Assembly (NCBI GenBank): GCA_023382715.1
Contig: JAHDWP010000003.1
Coordinates: 128,370 to 192,369 of the forward strand
DNA length: 64,000 bases
Source of the DNA: Anaerolineae bacterium
GTDB taxonomy: Bacteria > Chloroflexota > Anaerolineae > Aggregatilineales > Aggregatilineaceae
Direction: 5' to 3'
Positions 35,215-44,005 of the stretch are shown one piece after another (the first letter of the stretch is position 1; each line of letters starts with the position of its first letter). The notes under the pieces are model-generated. The model did not search any database, had not been told where the DNA came from, and saw only the letters and a program-made list of their open reading frames with translations. The translations under genes were made by a program, and so were the position numbers.

Positions 35215-36300
35215 CTAGCCGAGTAGCTCAAGGTTGGCCAGCGGCACCAGCACCTCACGGTTGTTCGGCAGGCGCACCCTGGCACACTGTGTCCGCAGAC
35301 CGTTGTCAATGACCTGGGGCGTCGGGGGCAGCGCGACGACCTGGGCCAGAAGGCCATCCCACGGCGCGCGCGTCAGCCGCACCTCCGCCCCCACCGCCAG
35401 CGCCCGTGTCAGAGAGGGGGCCTCTGGGAAAGTGCCGCCCGCAGGCAGCGGCAGCACGATCTCCGGGTGCTCCCACCGCCAGTGATCCGGCGTCGCCGCG
35501 TCGAAGGCGGCCTGCCGCCCCATGTTACTCTGAAGCAGGCGGTAGATCAACGCCGTCGGCTGGCGCCGCCCGAACCCCTCCGTCAATATAACTGGGAATG
35601 TAAGCCCCAACGCGAATTCGCGCAAGCTGGCCGGCATGCCCGGTGCGACGACGCCCGCCGCTTCCTGGCGCTGAGCCAGCAGCAGATCCGCCTGGGTGAT
35701 GGGCAGCGGGCTGATGATCATCTGGGCGCGGTAGGGCGAGATGGTCGGGTCGAGCGTGCGCAGCGCGGCGAAGCCTTCTTCGGGCAAAAGCTGGTATCCC
35801 CCGAAGAAGAAGCGCCCGTTGCCCCACGCGCACTGCATGACCGCGCCCACACCGCTGATGCGCACGATGTCGTTTTCGACCGATTCGACCTCGCCCGGCG
35901 TCCTGGCCAGGACCTCCACCGCCCGCTCGCTCGCCTGGATGATGATCTGCCCATCGTCCACGCTGATCACTACGCCGTCCACCGGCGAGAGCAGCGTCTG
36001 CGCGCGCTTGCCGCGCCCGCGCGTGGCCAGCTCCTGCCCCAGGCGCACCCGCTGATCCGGGGCGACGGTGATCAGATCGGCGATCTGCCCGGGGCTGGCT
36101 TTGCGCAGCCGGAGCGCGCGCGCCACGTCCAGGATATGGTACGCGCGCAGCGCATCCCCTTGCAGCACGGCAGTGACCGCGCTGACCTGCGCCCCCGGCC
36201 CAACGGTCGTGCGGCGGTGCACCACGCCCGGCGGCAGCCGCCGCTCGCGCGTCACGCGGGCCAGGCCCCTGATCGCAGTCATCTCAGGGTAGTAGGGCAT
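35215..36300 (-). CDS. Unknown protein with barrel-sandwich-like and KOW-like parts, coupled to MutL
   Basis: 361 residues from ATG 36300; ATG 36282 is an alternative, the frame upstream to 36372 lies inside the mutL gene. The start codon overlaps the mutL stop by 17 bases, so translation is coupled. A middle segment (about 105-135: TLLSPVDGVVISVDDGQIIIQ) looks like a lipoyl/barrel-sandwich hairpin without the lipoyl-lysine motif. The C-terminus (about 305-361) resembles a KOW-type beta barrel (GAEVRLTRAPWDGLLAQV...LVPLANLELL). No membrane helix. I do not recognise the family. Stable linkage to a MutL-type ATPase suggests they act together. Confidence 0.6.
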   Translation of the reverse strand: MPYYPEMTAIRGLARVTRERRLPPGVVHRRTTVGPGAQVSAVTAVLQGDALRAYHILDVARALRLRKASPGQIADLITVAPDQRVRLGQELATRGRGKRAQTLLSPVDGVVISVDDGQIIIQASERAVEVLARTPGEVESVENDIVRISGVGAVMQCAWGNGRFFFGGYQLLPEEGFAALRTLDPTISPYRAQMIISPLPITQADLLLAQRQEAAGVVAPGMPASLREFALGLTFPVILTEGFGRRQPTALIYRLLQSNMGRQAAFDAATPDHWRWEHPEIVLPLPAGGTFPEAPSLTRALAVGAEVRLTRAPWDGLLAQVVALPPTPQVIDNGLRTQCARVRLPNNREVLVPLANLELLG

Positions 36301-38161
36301 CCGCCTCCTCCTCGTCCCAGGCAGAAGACTCCACCAGCGCGGCCAGGCGCGCGTCGGGATCGGGCGCGGCAAGGTCCTGCGGGGTGGGGTGCAACTCTGC
36401 GTCGTCAGCGACAGGGGCCGCCGCGGGCAGCCGCCCGCCCATCGCCGCTGTGAGCCAGGCGGTCAGGCGGCGGGCGCGCTCTGCGCCGCGCGGCAAGGCC
36501 AGCGGTCGCCCGCGCGCGTCGAAGATCAGACCGGCGGCCCCGGCGACCAGCCGCCGCTTGATGCGCCGTCGCCCGTCAATGGACAGGCCGCGCCCCAGCC
36601 GCACCACCACTTCAACGCGCGTCCCCGCCGCCAGCGGGGCCAGCCACAACTCGCCGCCGCGCACCGTGTGGCGGATGATGCGCTCCCCTGGCTGGCGGAT
36701 CTCGACCGACATGGCTTTGCGCCCATCTTTGACGCGCCCCAGCGGACAGAACGCCGCGCCCAGCCCGACCAGGCCGCCCGCTTCCAACGCCTGCACGGTC
36801 GCCACCGGCTTGAGGTAGGCGGTCACGCCCAGCGCCGCGATCAGGTTATGCGGGTCGAGGCGCAGGTCGGCCAGCCCGACCGGTTGCAGGGCGTCGAGCA
36901 GCAGCATGGCCGCCACGCCCGGATGCGGCGCTTCGGTGAGGATGGCCCCCGCCCCGATCAGCGGGCCAAAGGGCGGCAACACTTCGCCGTCACCCTGGCC
37001 CCAGTCCGGGCGCGCGCTGCTCACCAGGGCGCGCACAATCTCGCGGGCCAACGCCTGCTCGATGAGTAACTCCTCCAGCGTGGCGGGAATCGCCGCCGGG
37101 CGAAGCTGCTTGTTGTAGGCGTAGTCCCACAGCGCATCCTCGCCCACGTCCGCCGGGAGCCAGCGCCGCAGGCGGCCGGGCGTCACCGCCTGCAGGGCTG
37201 CCGGGAAGCTGTGCCCCACGCCCAGGTCGGTGCGCACCACGGGATGGGGCCGCCCATGCACGCCCGCCACGAGGAAGCTGTTGGCGCTGCCCACGTCCAC
37301 GCACAGCGGGCCGATGCCCGGCGAAGGCAGCGCGCCCAGGTAGCGCACGGTGCTGATCGTCCCCTGCACGGTGGGCACCACGCCCACCTGGCTGGAGCGC
37401 CCCACAGCCTCGAACCCGCCAGGGCTGCGCGTGCGAATTTCGTCGTAAACCAGCGCCAGCTCGATCTGCGCGGGGACAATCTGCTCTTCGTCCAGCGCCG
37501 GGCGCACATTGCGCGCGATGAACACCGTCGTATAGGGGCTGAACAGCGCCTTGACGTGCGCGCGCAGCGCCTGGTTGCCGGCGAAGAGCACTGCCGGCAT
37601 CGTCCCGCGCCGGATCAGGCCCAGCGCCCGCGCCACGCGGCGCAGCAGCGCCAGCAGAATGTCGTCCGCGCCGCCGTCCGTCCCGCCGGTGATCAGGATC
37701 ACGTCCGGCTCGCCGCCCAGCAGAGCGTTGATCTGCGCTTCTTCCGGGCGCAGGTCGTCGGGACAGAGCATCCCCGTCACGGTGATGAAGCTGCTGGCGA
37801 GGACGCGCGCGCCGCTGGCCAGGCTCAGCTCTGGCGTGAGGCCGACCAGGAAGACGCGCATCGGGCGGCCCGCGCTGCCGGTCGCCAGGAAAGCGTCCAC
37901 GCCGTGCCCTTCGCTCTCCGGCATCAGGAACAGGCCATCGCCGTGCTCGTCCACGATGTGCCGCCCGATCAGCTCGGACATGCGCTGCGCGGCGCGATCC
38001 AGGCCCAAGCTGACCCGGCCCAGCGGCGGCTCGGCAGTGGTGCGCGATCGCGCCGAGGCGATCAGGCGATACTGCCCTTCCACCAGGTCAATCAGAGCCA
38101 GGCGGGTGTGGACGCTGCCGAGGTCGGCCACCAGGATGGAATTGACGTGCTCAACGCCCAT
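36284..38161 (-). CDS. MutL-family (GlmL-like) ASKHA ATPase
   Basis: 625 residues. It resembles the glutamate mutase MutL family (GlmL), sugar-kinase/Hsp70-fold ATPases encoded beside adenosylcobalamin-dependent mutases such as methylaspartate mutase and ornithine aminomutase, where they are thought to help assemble or reactivate the enzyme. Seen: VADLGSVHTRLALIDL (phosphate 1 loop), LITGGTDGGADD (about 158), FAGNQALR, and LCVDVGSANSFLVAGV (phosphate 2, about 290). The C-terminal 150 residues are extra. No mutase subunit or B12 motif DxHxxG is in the window, so the partner is likely different here. It starts 6 bases after the preceding membrane protein gene. Confidence 0.8.
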   Translation of the reverse strand: MGVEHVNSILVADLGSVHTRLALIDLVEGQYRLIASARSRTTAEPPLGRVSLGLDRAAQRMSELIGRHIVDEHGDGLFLMPESEGHGVDAFLATGSAGRPMRVFLVGLTPELSLASGARVLASSFITVTGMLCPDDLRPEEAQINALLGGEPDVILITGGTDGGADDILLALLRRVARALGLIRRGTMPAVLFAGNQALRAHVKALFSPYTTVFIARNVRPALDEEQIVPAQIELALVYDEIRTRSPGGFEAVGRSSQVGVVPTVQGTISTVRYLGALPSPGIGPLCVDVGSANSFLVAGVHGRPHPVVRTDLGVGHSFPAALQAVTPGRLRRWLPADVGEDALWDYAYNKQLRPAAIPATLEELLIEQALAREIVRALVSSARPDWGQGDGEVLPPFGPLIGAGAILTEAPHPGVAAMLLLDALQPVGLADLRLDPHNLIAALGVTAYLKPVATVQALEAGGLVGLGAAFCPLGRVKDGRKAMSVEIRQPGERIIRHTVRGGELWLAPLAAGTRVEVVVRLGRGLSIDGRRRIKRRLVAGAAGLIFDARGRPLALPRGAERARRLTAWLTAAMGGRLPAAAPVADDAELHPTPQDLAAPDPDARLAALVESSAWDEEEADALLP

Positions 38162-38167
38162 GCGCCA

Positions 38168-38845
38168 TCAGCCCCCTAACCGGTCGAGGATGAACTCCAA
38201 CTGCGCGCGGACCACGTCGCTGAAGATGGTCAGGCTGGTCAGAATAGCCCCGGCGTAGAGCGCGCCGAGCGCGACCGTCACGAAAACCTGCCCGACCGCG
38301 CTCAGCCCGCGCAGCAGGCGCGGCCTGCGCACGGCGCCGCGCCGGACGACGGCGAAGAACTGAAAGTAGATCAGCGTGGTGATCACCCCGACCAGGATGA
38401 CCAGCCCGTCCGCCGTGTCCTCGCCGACCGACTCGCCCGCTGCCCGCGCCAGCGGGACAATCGTCCCGCCCACCGCCCCGGCGATGGCCACGGCCACCCC
38501 GACGGCGATCACGAAGACGAGGCCCAGGCTGCCGACCGGGGCCAGGCGCGGCGAAACCTTGAACAGCAGCAGCGTGCCGACCAGAAACGGCACCGCCCCC
38601 ACAGCGCGCAGCGCGGCCAGCGTCGCGTCGTCGCGCCCGTTGGCTTCGGCCAGCAGCGTCTCGTCGAGCCAGGGCTTGATCACGCTCTCGGCGGCGACGA
38701 TGACCGTGTAGCCCGCCGCCACGCCGACCAGCACGTGCACCGCCAGCCGGTAGAGCACGTTGTCGCCCAGCAGATAGCTGAAGATCAGCAGAGTGAGCAC
38801 CAGCGAAACCCACCCCGCAATCAGGTCGAGGTTGTCAGGAGTCAC
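38168..38845 (-). CDS. Multi-pass membrane protein of unknown function
   Basis: 225 residues with about six membrane helices (roughly 8-27, 33-53, 85-105, 108-130, 148-168, 185-210). No family recognised. Conserved-looking features are GDNVLYRLAVHVLVG and a glycine-rich third and fourth helix. Its ATG overlaps the stop of the PDWL-repeat protein gene by 4 bases (ATGA), and its stop is 6 bases before mutL, so these three are translated as a unit. A channel or scaffold role is possible but unproven. Confidence 0.65.
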   Translation of the reverse strand: MTPDNLDLIAGWVSLVLTLLIFSYLLGDNVLYRLAVHVLVGVAAGYTVIVAAESVIKPWLDETLLAEANGRDDATLAALRAVGAVPFLVGTLLLFKVSPRLAPVGSLGLVFVIAVGVAVAIAGAVGGTIVPLARAAGESVGEDTADGLVILVGVITTLIYFQFFAVVRRGAVRRPRLLRGLSAVGQVFVTVALGALYAGAILTSLTIFSDVVRAQLEFILDRLGG

Positions 38846-41800
38846 CGCCGTCGCCTCCGTCCCAACGCGCGCAGCAGGTTGATGACCATCCCCAGGGCGA
38901 TCAGGCCCGCCGCCCCCGCCGCGCCCAGGGCGATGCTGTGCCAGCGCGCCTCCGGCGGAGCGGGCAGCTCGACTGGCAGGTCGCCGGGCATCTGGTACGG
39001 CGCAAGGGTGGCGGCGTTGCGCTCGGCGTTGTAGCGGGCGGTGTCGCGCGCGCCGGCCAGCAGCCCGGCGTAACCCGTCTCGCCCACGTAGGGCACAGCC
39101 AGCGGCTCAATCGCCGCCGTCACCAGGGCCACCCTGGGCACCGGCACCGCCGCCAACTGCTCGGCCCAGGTGCGCACCCCCGTTGACTCGTCCCCGACGA
39201 CCACGATCAGGGCAATATCTTCGGCCAGGCTGGTGATGGGCAGGCCGCTGTCGTCGCCGCGCAGGTCGGTGGCGAAGGCCGGGTGGCGCTCCAGCGCCCC
39301 GCCCGCGCCCCACACCACCGAGGTCAGCGAGCGCACGCCCACCGCCTCGCCGGGCAGGTAGCGCAGCGCGGCGTAATCCTCGCCCGCCTGCAAGACTGTC
39401 TCGCCCTGATCGCGCGCGGCCAGCAGCAGCGCGTCGTCGCCCAGCGCGGCGATCACCGAACCGGCGTGAAAAGCGCCCGCCGGGCTGGTGCTGATCGTCA
39501 GTGGGACGGCGCCGCGCGCCAGCGCATCGCGCAGCACGGCTGCGGCCAGCGCGTCCAGCTCGCCCGCCGACACCGGCCCATACTCGAAGGCGAAGAGCAC
39601 ATAGTCGCCGGCGGCCAGCGCGTCCACCTGCCCGGCGACCGCCGCCCGATTGCCAGCAAGCGGGGGCGGGTCGGCGGCGAAATGCAGCGCGTCGGTGGCG
39701 AAGGGGCCGAGCAGCGCGGCCAGCAGCGCCAGCGTGACCAGCAGCCGGTCGAGCTTGAAGCGGCGGGGCCGGCGCGGTCGGCGCGCAGTGGGCAGCTCTT
39801 CCGGCTCCAGCCCGGCGAAGGCCAGCCGCGCGGCATCGTCCAGGGCGGCTTCCTCGTCCTCTTCGCCCGCACCGATGTCCAGCAGGGCTTGCAGCCGCCT
39901 GACGCGCCGTTCCTGGTCGGGTGTGGTGACCAGTTGCCCGGCGACACGCCGCCCCACTGCCGCGGGGATCACCATGTCGGCGGCGGGCAGCGCGCCTGGA
40001 ATGTCCGCCAGCAATCCGCCGGCGGGGGCCTGCTCGCCCTGGGCATCGCCCAGCTCGCGCAGAGCCTCTGCGCGGAAGGCGCGCAACCGCTCCGGCAATT
40101 CGTCCACCTGCTTCTGGCGGACACTGGCCTGCGCGCCGCCGGCCTTCACGGTGACGGGCAGCTCGGACGGGCGCAGCTCTTCGACCCAAGAGGGGGCAGC
40201 GGACGGCTCCGGGGCGGGCGGGCGGTGCGGCGGCTCGGCGGGCGGGAGCGGCGAGAACTCAGCGGATGGCGCGGTTTCTTCCTGTGGGGCCAGCATGTCG
40301 CCCAACACGCGATCCATCTCGTCCTGATCGAACAGCCGCTGCAAGTCGGGCGCCTGGCGCTCTGCGCTCACTCCGCTGAAAAGCGCCTCCAGATCTTGCA
40401 GAGCTTCGTCGCCGGAGTCCAGGACGAACGGCGGCCCGGCGGCGGGCTGCTCCTCTTCATAGCCGAGCAGATCGTCGAGCGCCGCGCTGTCCAGGGGCGC
40501 AGTTTCGAGCGTATGGGGCGCGTCCTCTGGCGGCGCGGGCACGACAGGAGCGGGCGGGAGAGGATATTCCTCCGCCGGGGCGACATCCTCCGGCGAAAGC
40601 TCTTCCAGCCAGTCCAGCGCGTCCGCTGTATCCGGCGGCGACGAGGCAGCGGCTTCGACATCCGCCCGATACCGTTCGCCGAGCGCAGAGTCGGCGCTGG
40701 CGGAAAGCTCGCGCAACCAGTCGGGCATATCCGCGCTCGCCGCGCCCGTCGCAGCGAACGCCGGGCGGTCGAAGTCCTCTGGCTCCAGCGGCTCGAACCG
40801 CTCGACAAAATCCCCGATCTCCGCTTCTTCGCCGGCCTGGGGGGGCGGGGTCTGTTCGAGTTCGAGGTCGGGAAAGGGGATGTCTTCCGGGGCGAGAATG
40901 CGGTCGTCGTCCGCCGCTTCGCCAGCCATCCAGGCCGGCAGCGCGCCTTCGCCCGGCTCCGCCTGGGGGGGCATCTCTGCGGGCGTCTCATCCGCCTCCA
41001 GGCCCGCGCCGAACACCTGCCAGTCAATGCTATCCACGCCGGAAGCGCCCCGGAACCAGTCCGGCACGTCCGGCTCGGACGGGGCGGGAGCGGGCGCTGC
41101 TTCGGGCGCAACCGGCTCTTCCAGCGGGCCAGTGGACAGGTCCATGCGGCGCAGCCAATCCGGCGCTTCCTCTGCCTGTTCCTCCAGCCCCAGGAACCAG
41201 CCGGGCACGAATTGCGGCCCTTCGCCGGTCGCCGCGTCGGGCGGGGGCGGGGCGGGCAGCACCTCGTCAAGCTGCGCGAACCAGTCGGGCACTTCTTCGA
41301 GCAGGCGCTCTTCGGGCGTCTTCTCCGCCTCGGCGGCCAGCTCGCGCTGCTCGCGCTCCCATTCCTCGTAGCTCTGCGCCGGGGGCTGCTCGCCCGCCCC
41401 TGGAGCCTCGGCGAACAGCCAGTCAGGGACTTCTTCGGGCGGCTGTTCTGCGGGCGGTTCGCCTGTCCCTGGAGCCTCGGCGAGCAGCCAGTCAGGGACT
41501 TCTTCGAGCGGCTGCTCTGCGGACAGCCGCTCTGCCCCGGCTGCCGGTTCGTACTGTTCGTGGCGCTGCGCCGGGGGCAGTTCGTCCGGCTGCGGAGCCT
41601 CGGCGAGCAGCCAATCGGGGAGCAGACCCTCGCCCTGCACGGGCGATTCTTCGGCTGCGCCGGCGGTGAGCCAGTCGGGCAGCACTTCCGCGTCGTCCGG
41701 GAAGGGCTGTTCTCCGGCCTCGTCCGGCTGCGGCGCGGGCGGTTGAGGGGCGTCGGGAACGTCCAGCCAGGTCAGGTCATCTTCCGAGGCGGCGGGCACC

Positions 41801-42255
41801 TGGCGGCTGTACCCGGCGGCCTGGCCGAAAGCGCCCAGCCAGTCTTCGCCGGCGGGGGAGAGCGGCGCTGCGTCCGGGGCAGCCGGCTCCGGCTCCCCGG
41901 TCAGCCAGTCGAGCGTCTCCAGGTCGCCGAACACGTCGTGAGGGCTTTCCCAGGGGGCGGAAGAAGCGCGCTGCTCCTCATAGGTGGGCGGTTTGCCCGC
42001 GCCAAATTCGTCCCAGGGGGCCGATCTCGGCCCGCCCGCCTCTGGCGCGCCAGCCGACTGCCCGGCGAATTCTTCCCAGGGCGCGCGCGGCGAGGCCGAT
42101 CCGCCGACCGGCTCATCGGGCCGGTCGGGCGGCGGGTCGTCGTCAATGTGCTTCGGATCGTCCGGCATAGCCTTCTCGTCCTGCTCTTGCGAGCCTGCCC
42201 CCATCAGCGGCACGTACTGAGTCTGTCCGGCAGGGGCGCTGCTCTGTGCACCCAC
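38842..42255 (-). CDS. Large acidic PDWL-repeat membrane protein
   Basis: 1137 residues from GTG 42255; ATG 42168 is an alternative. Residues 1-820 are acidic, Pro/Glu/Ala-rich and probably disordered, with about a dozen short motifs of the form (V/L/M)PDW(L/F), for example LPDWLLAEAP, VPDWLFAEAP, VPDWFRGA, MPDWLREL. A membrane helix lies at about 825-850. An outer domain (about 855-1095) with conserved FAFEYGPVSAGELD, YLPGEAVGVRSL and ALVTAAIEPLAVPY follows, and a last helix and RRRRR close the protein. The repeated tryptophan motifs look like docking sites in the cytoplasm. Function unknown. The N-terminal region has evolved by 69-base duplications. Confidence 0.7.
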   Translation of the reverse strand: MGAQSSAPAGQTQYVPLMGAGSQEQDEKAMPDDPKHIDDDPPPDRPDEPVGGSASPRAPWEEFAGQSAGAPEAGGPRSAPWDEFGAGKPPTYEEQRASSAPWESPHDVFGDLETLDWLTGEPEPAAPDAAPLSPAGEDWLGAFGQAAGYSRQVPAASEDDLTWLDVPDAPQPPAPQPDEAGEQPFPDDAEVLPDWLTAGAAEESPVQGEGLLPDWLLAEAPQPDELPPAQRHEQYEPAAGAERLSAEQPLEEVPDWLLAEAPGTGEPPAEQPPEEVPDWLFAEAPGAGEQPPAQSYEEWEREQRELAAEAEKTPEERLLEEVPDWFAQLDEVLPAPPPPDAATGEGPQFVPGWFLGLEEQAEEAPDWLRRMDLSTGPLEEPVAPEAAPAPAPSEPDVPDWFRGASGVDSIDWQVFGAGLEADETPAEMPPQAEPGEGALPAWMAGEAADDDRILAPEDIPFPDLELEQTPPPQAGEEAEIGDFVERFEPLEPEDFDRPAFAATGAASADMPDWLRELSASADSALGERYRADVEAAASSPPDTADALDWLEELSPEDVAPAEEYPLPPAPVVPAPPEDAPHTLETAPLDSAALDDLLGYEEEQPAAGPPFVLDSGDEALQDLEALFSGVSAERQAPDLQRLFDQDEMDRVLGDMLAPQEETAPSAEFSPLPPAEPPHRPPAPEPSAAPSWVEELRPSELPVTVKAGGAQASVRQKQVDELPERLRAFRAEALRELGDAQGEQAPAGGLLADIPGALPAADMVIPAAVGRRVAGQLVTTPDQERRVRRLQALLDIGAGEEDEEAALDDAARLAFAGLEPEELPTARRPRRPRRFKLDRLLVTLALLAALLGPFATDALHFAADPPPLAGNRAAVAGQVDALAAGDYVLFAFEYGPVSAGELDALAAAVLRDALARGAVPLTISTSPAGAFHAGSVIAALGDDALLLAARDQGETVLQAGEDYAALRYLPGEAVGVRSLTSVVWGAGGALERHPAFATDLRGDDSGLPITSLAEDIALIVVVGDESTGVRTWAEQLAAVPVPRVALVTAAIEPLAVPYVGETGYAGLLAGARDTARYNAERNAATLAPYQMPGDLPVELPAPPEARWHSIALGAAGAAGLIALGMVINLLRALGRRRRR
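41401..41538. repeat. Tandem 69-base duplication inside the PDWL-repeat gene
   Basis: Two near-identical 69-base units (23 codons) start at 41401 and 41470, each with GCCTCGGCGA(A/G)CAGCCAGTCAG; a third, more diverged unit begins near 41591. They encode successive VPDWL(L/F)AEAPG segments. Confidence 0.75.
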
Positions 42256-42261
42256 TGTAGG

Positions 42262-42267
42262 GTTATA
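42262..42267 (-). promoter_or_regulatory. Possible -10 element placing the RNA start at the GTG of the PDWL-repeat gene
   Basis: Read leftward, TATAAC ends six bases before GTG 42255, so a transcript from here would be leaderless. No clear -35 is seen 17 bases upstream, so this is weak. Confidence 0.25.
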
Positions 42268-42298
42268 CCGGGCTGGTGCGGGAAGCGGGCGGATTTAC

Positions 42299-42350
42299 CT
42301 CACCCCTCATTCCCCTCCCCACACGCGGAGAGGGGGCCGGGGGGTGAGGT
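42299..42350. repeat. GC-rich palindrome (family B), single-hairpin copy
   Basis: CTCACCCCTCATTCCCCTCCCC pairs with GGGGGCCGGGGGGTGAGG around CGCGGAGA. It lies between two leftward membrane protein genes, where it could attenuate or process a shared transcript. The remainder of the 42256-42489 gap holds no gene I can support. Confidence 0.75.
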
Positions 42351-42489
42351 CAACCGGCTTCTGACGCGACACAGGCGACCGTATTGCCACCGAACAAGTG
42401 ACAAAACCCTATGGCCGGATTCCGTAACATAACCCTTCGCCGCGTGACACTCTCCTACGCAACACGCCCTACCCTGCGCACGCACTTCA

Positions 42490-43140
42490 TCAGCCCCGGA
42501 TCGAACGATCCTGGCCAGTCAGCACGCGCACGCCCGCGGCCACTGTGCCCAGTCCCACGCCGATCAGGATGCCGCGCGCTCCGGCGCTCACCGGGACGCG
42601 CACCAGCCACTCGCGCGCGTCGGCCAGGACCTCGGTTTCTTCGAGCGGAATCCAGCCCACCAGCGCCACCAACACCGCCAGAGTGAACAACACCGACCAG
42701 ACCGTCACCTGGCGGCGCATCAGACGGTAGGCGGCATAGACCAGGAAGAAGACCAGCAGCCCGGCCAGCGCCGACTCCAGGCTGACCTGCACCGCCTCGA
42801 ACGCCCGCGCGCTCATCTGTTCGCCTTGCAGGTCGCCCGACCACACTTCGGCGCGGTCGAGGATGCGCAGCGCGATCACGCCCGCCGCCGCCAGCAGAGC
42901 CAGCAGACTGTACGGCCAGCCGCGCTCGGAGCGAGCCAGGCGGCCCAGGTGCACCGCCAGCAGGTTGAACACGCCGACAAATACCGCCACCGCCGCGATT
43001 ACCGTGACCAGGTGCAGCATGAGCGCGGCAAAATCTGCCGGCGGCGTCCCCCACTCGCTGGACAGGCCGACGAGCATGGCCACGCCCACGCTGATAACGG
43101 TGAGAGATGACAGGAAGTGGAGCAGGCGATGGTTGTTCAC
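42490..43140 (-). CDS. Multi-pass membrane protein of unknown function
   Basis: 216 residues from GTG 43140, chosen because GGGGGAG lies 5 bases upstream. The frame is open to 43215, but those extra codons are read from a palindromic repeat (MSAFSFPLVGEG...), so the longer start is rejected. About six membrane helices (12-32, 39-62, 75-93, 115-135, 143-163, 185-205). No family recognised. In line with the other 35-44 kb genes on the same strand, with repeats on both sides. Confidence 0.6.
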   Translation of the reverse strand: MNNHRLLHFLSSLTVISVGVAMLVGLSSEWGTPPADFAALMLHLVTVIAAVAVFVGVFNLLAVHLGRLARSERGWPYSLLALLAAAGVIALRILDRAEVWSGDLQGEQMSARAFEAVQVSLESALAGLLVFFLVYAAYRLMRRQVTVWSVLFTLAVLVALVGWIPLEETEVLADAREWLVRVPVSAGARGILIGVGLGTVAAGVRVLTGQDRSIRG

Positions 43141-43164
43141 AAATCTCCCCCAGAGGCCACTTGG

Positions 43165-43262
43165 CCCCCCATCTCTGCGCCCTTCCCCCACAAGGGGGAA
43201 AGAAAAGGCGCTCACTCTTAGCCCCTCCCTCTTTGTGGGGGAGGGGGTGGGGGCGGCACCCC
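43165..43262. repeat. GC-rich compound palindrome (family B)
   Basis: Two hairpin halves: GCCCCCCATCTCTGCGCCCTTCCCCC with GGGGGAAAG, then GCCCCTCCCTC with GGGGGAGGGGGTGGGGGC. It lies directly upstream of the membrane protein starting at GTG 43140 and produces a false N-terminal extension in that reading frame. Confidence 0.75.
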
Positions 43263-43273
43263 CAGGCGCCGGG

Positions 43274-44005
43274 CTAGATCGTTTGCAGCGCGGCGGCGAT
43301 GATGCCCAGGATGACCAGCCAGCGCAGCACGTCCTGCGCCAGGACGCTGCCGCGCTCCAACGCCGTGCCGTTCAGGTACGCCGGACCAGCGTACAGCTCT
43401 TCGCCGAGCAGCACCTCGCGCGCCTGGACGAAAGCGACCGCCTGCCCTTCCAGCAGGTCGCTGTGAGCGATCACGGCCTGGCTGTGGCGCAGCGCGCTCT
43501 CGCCCAGCAGGGCCAGATTGGCGCCGAAACGCCCCAGCAGGATGTTGCTGTCGGCGTCCAGGTCGGCGGACAGGCTGGCGGCCCCCGCCGCGAAAGCCAG
43601 CCCCGCCGGGTACCAGGCGGCAGCGCTGCTGCGATAATAGCCCATCGTGCGGCGATAAAGATAGGCGCGGCGCAGCGTATCCTGCGCCAGCGGGAGCGTC
43701 ATGGGGCTGGTCAGCGTCAGCAGCGGAAGCTGGTGGCTGATGGCCAGCCGCTCGCTCATGCGGTAAGCGATCTCCGCCGACACCAGCGCCGTGACCGTGC
43801 TGGCATCGCCCAGCGCGCTGTCGCCCAGCGAGACATGGACGCGCCGGGCGCTCTCTACTGCGTCAGCGGCCAGCACGGGCAGCGCCTCGTAGGCGCGAAT
43901 GGGGCGCAGGCGCACGGCGAAGCGCCGCACGAGGAAGCGCCCGGCCATCATCGCCGCGAAGGTGATGGCCACCACGGCCCAGATCAGCCCGCTGTCGTTA
44001 ATCAT
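43274..44005 (-). CDS. Membrane protein with N- and C-terminal anchors, unknown function (possibly DUF6754-like)
   Basis: 243 residues. One helix at about 6-26 and one at the extreme C-terminus (about 223-242) hold a central, mostly soluble domain. That domain carries VHVSLGDSALGDASTVTALVSAEIAYRM, SPMTLPLAQDTLRRAY and YPAGLAFAAGAASL. I recall similar proteins in Anaerolineae annotated as DUF6754, but cannot confirm it. The start ATG overlaps the stop of the small upstream gene by 4 bases. First membrane gene of the 35-44 kb set. Confidence 0.6.
   Translation of the reverse strand: MINDSGLIWAVVAITFAAMMAGRFLVRRFAVRLRPIRAYEALPVLAADAVESARRVHVSLGDSALGDASTVTALVSAEIAYRMSERLAISHQLPLLTLTSPMTLPLAQDTLRRAYLYRRTMGYYRSSAAAWYPAGLAFAAGAASLSADLDADSNILLGRFGANLALLGESALRHSQAVIAHSDLLEGQAVAFVQAREVLLGEELYAGPAYLNGTALERGSVLAQDVLRWLVILGIIAAALQTI

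Noticed and set aside
36284-38161. DNA mismatch repair MutL
   Set aside because: The name is shared only; the sequence has ASKHA ATPase loops (VADLGS, CVDVGSAN), not the GHKL motifs of mismatch repair MutL.
41400-41640. Regular repeats suggesting a CRISPR array
   Set aside because: The 69-base units are in-frame duplications encoding PDWL segments; no cas genes.
39283-42432. 1049-residue open frame on the plus strand
   Set aside because: Shadow of the PDWL-repeat gene on the other strand: Arg/Gly/Gln-rich, no known motif, and no ribosome site. Long antisense frames are expected at this GC content.
43141-43215. 25 extra N-terminal codons of the 216-aa membrane protein
   Set aside because: They are read mainly from a family B palindrome, whereas GGGGGAG sits 5 bases before GTG 43140.
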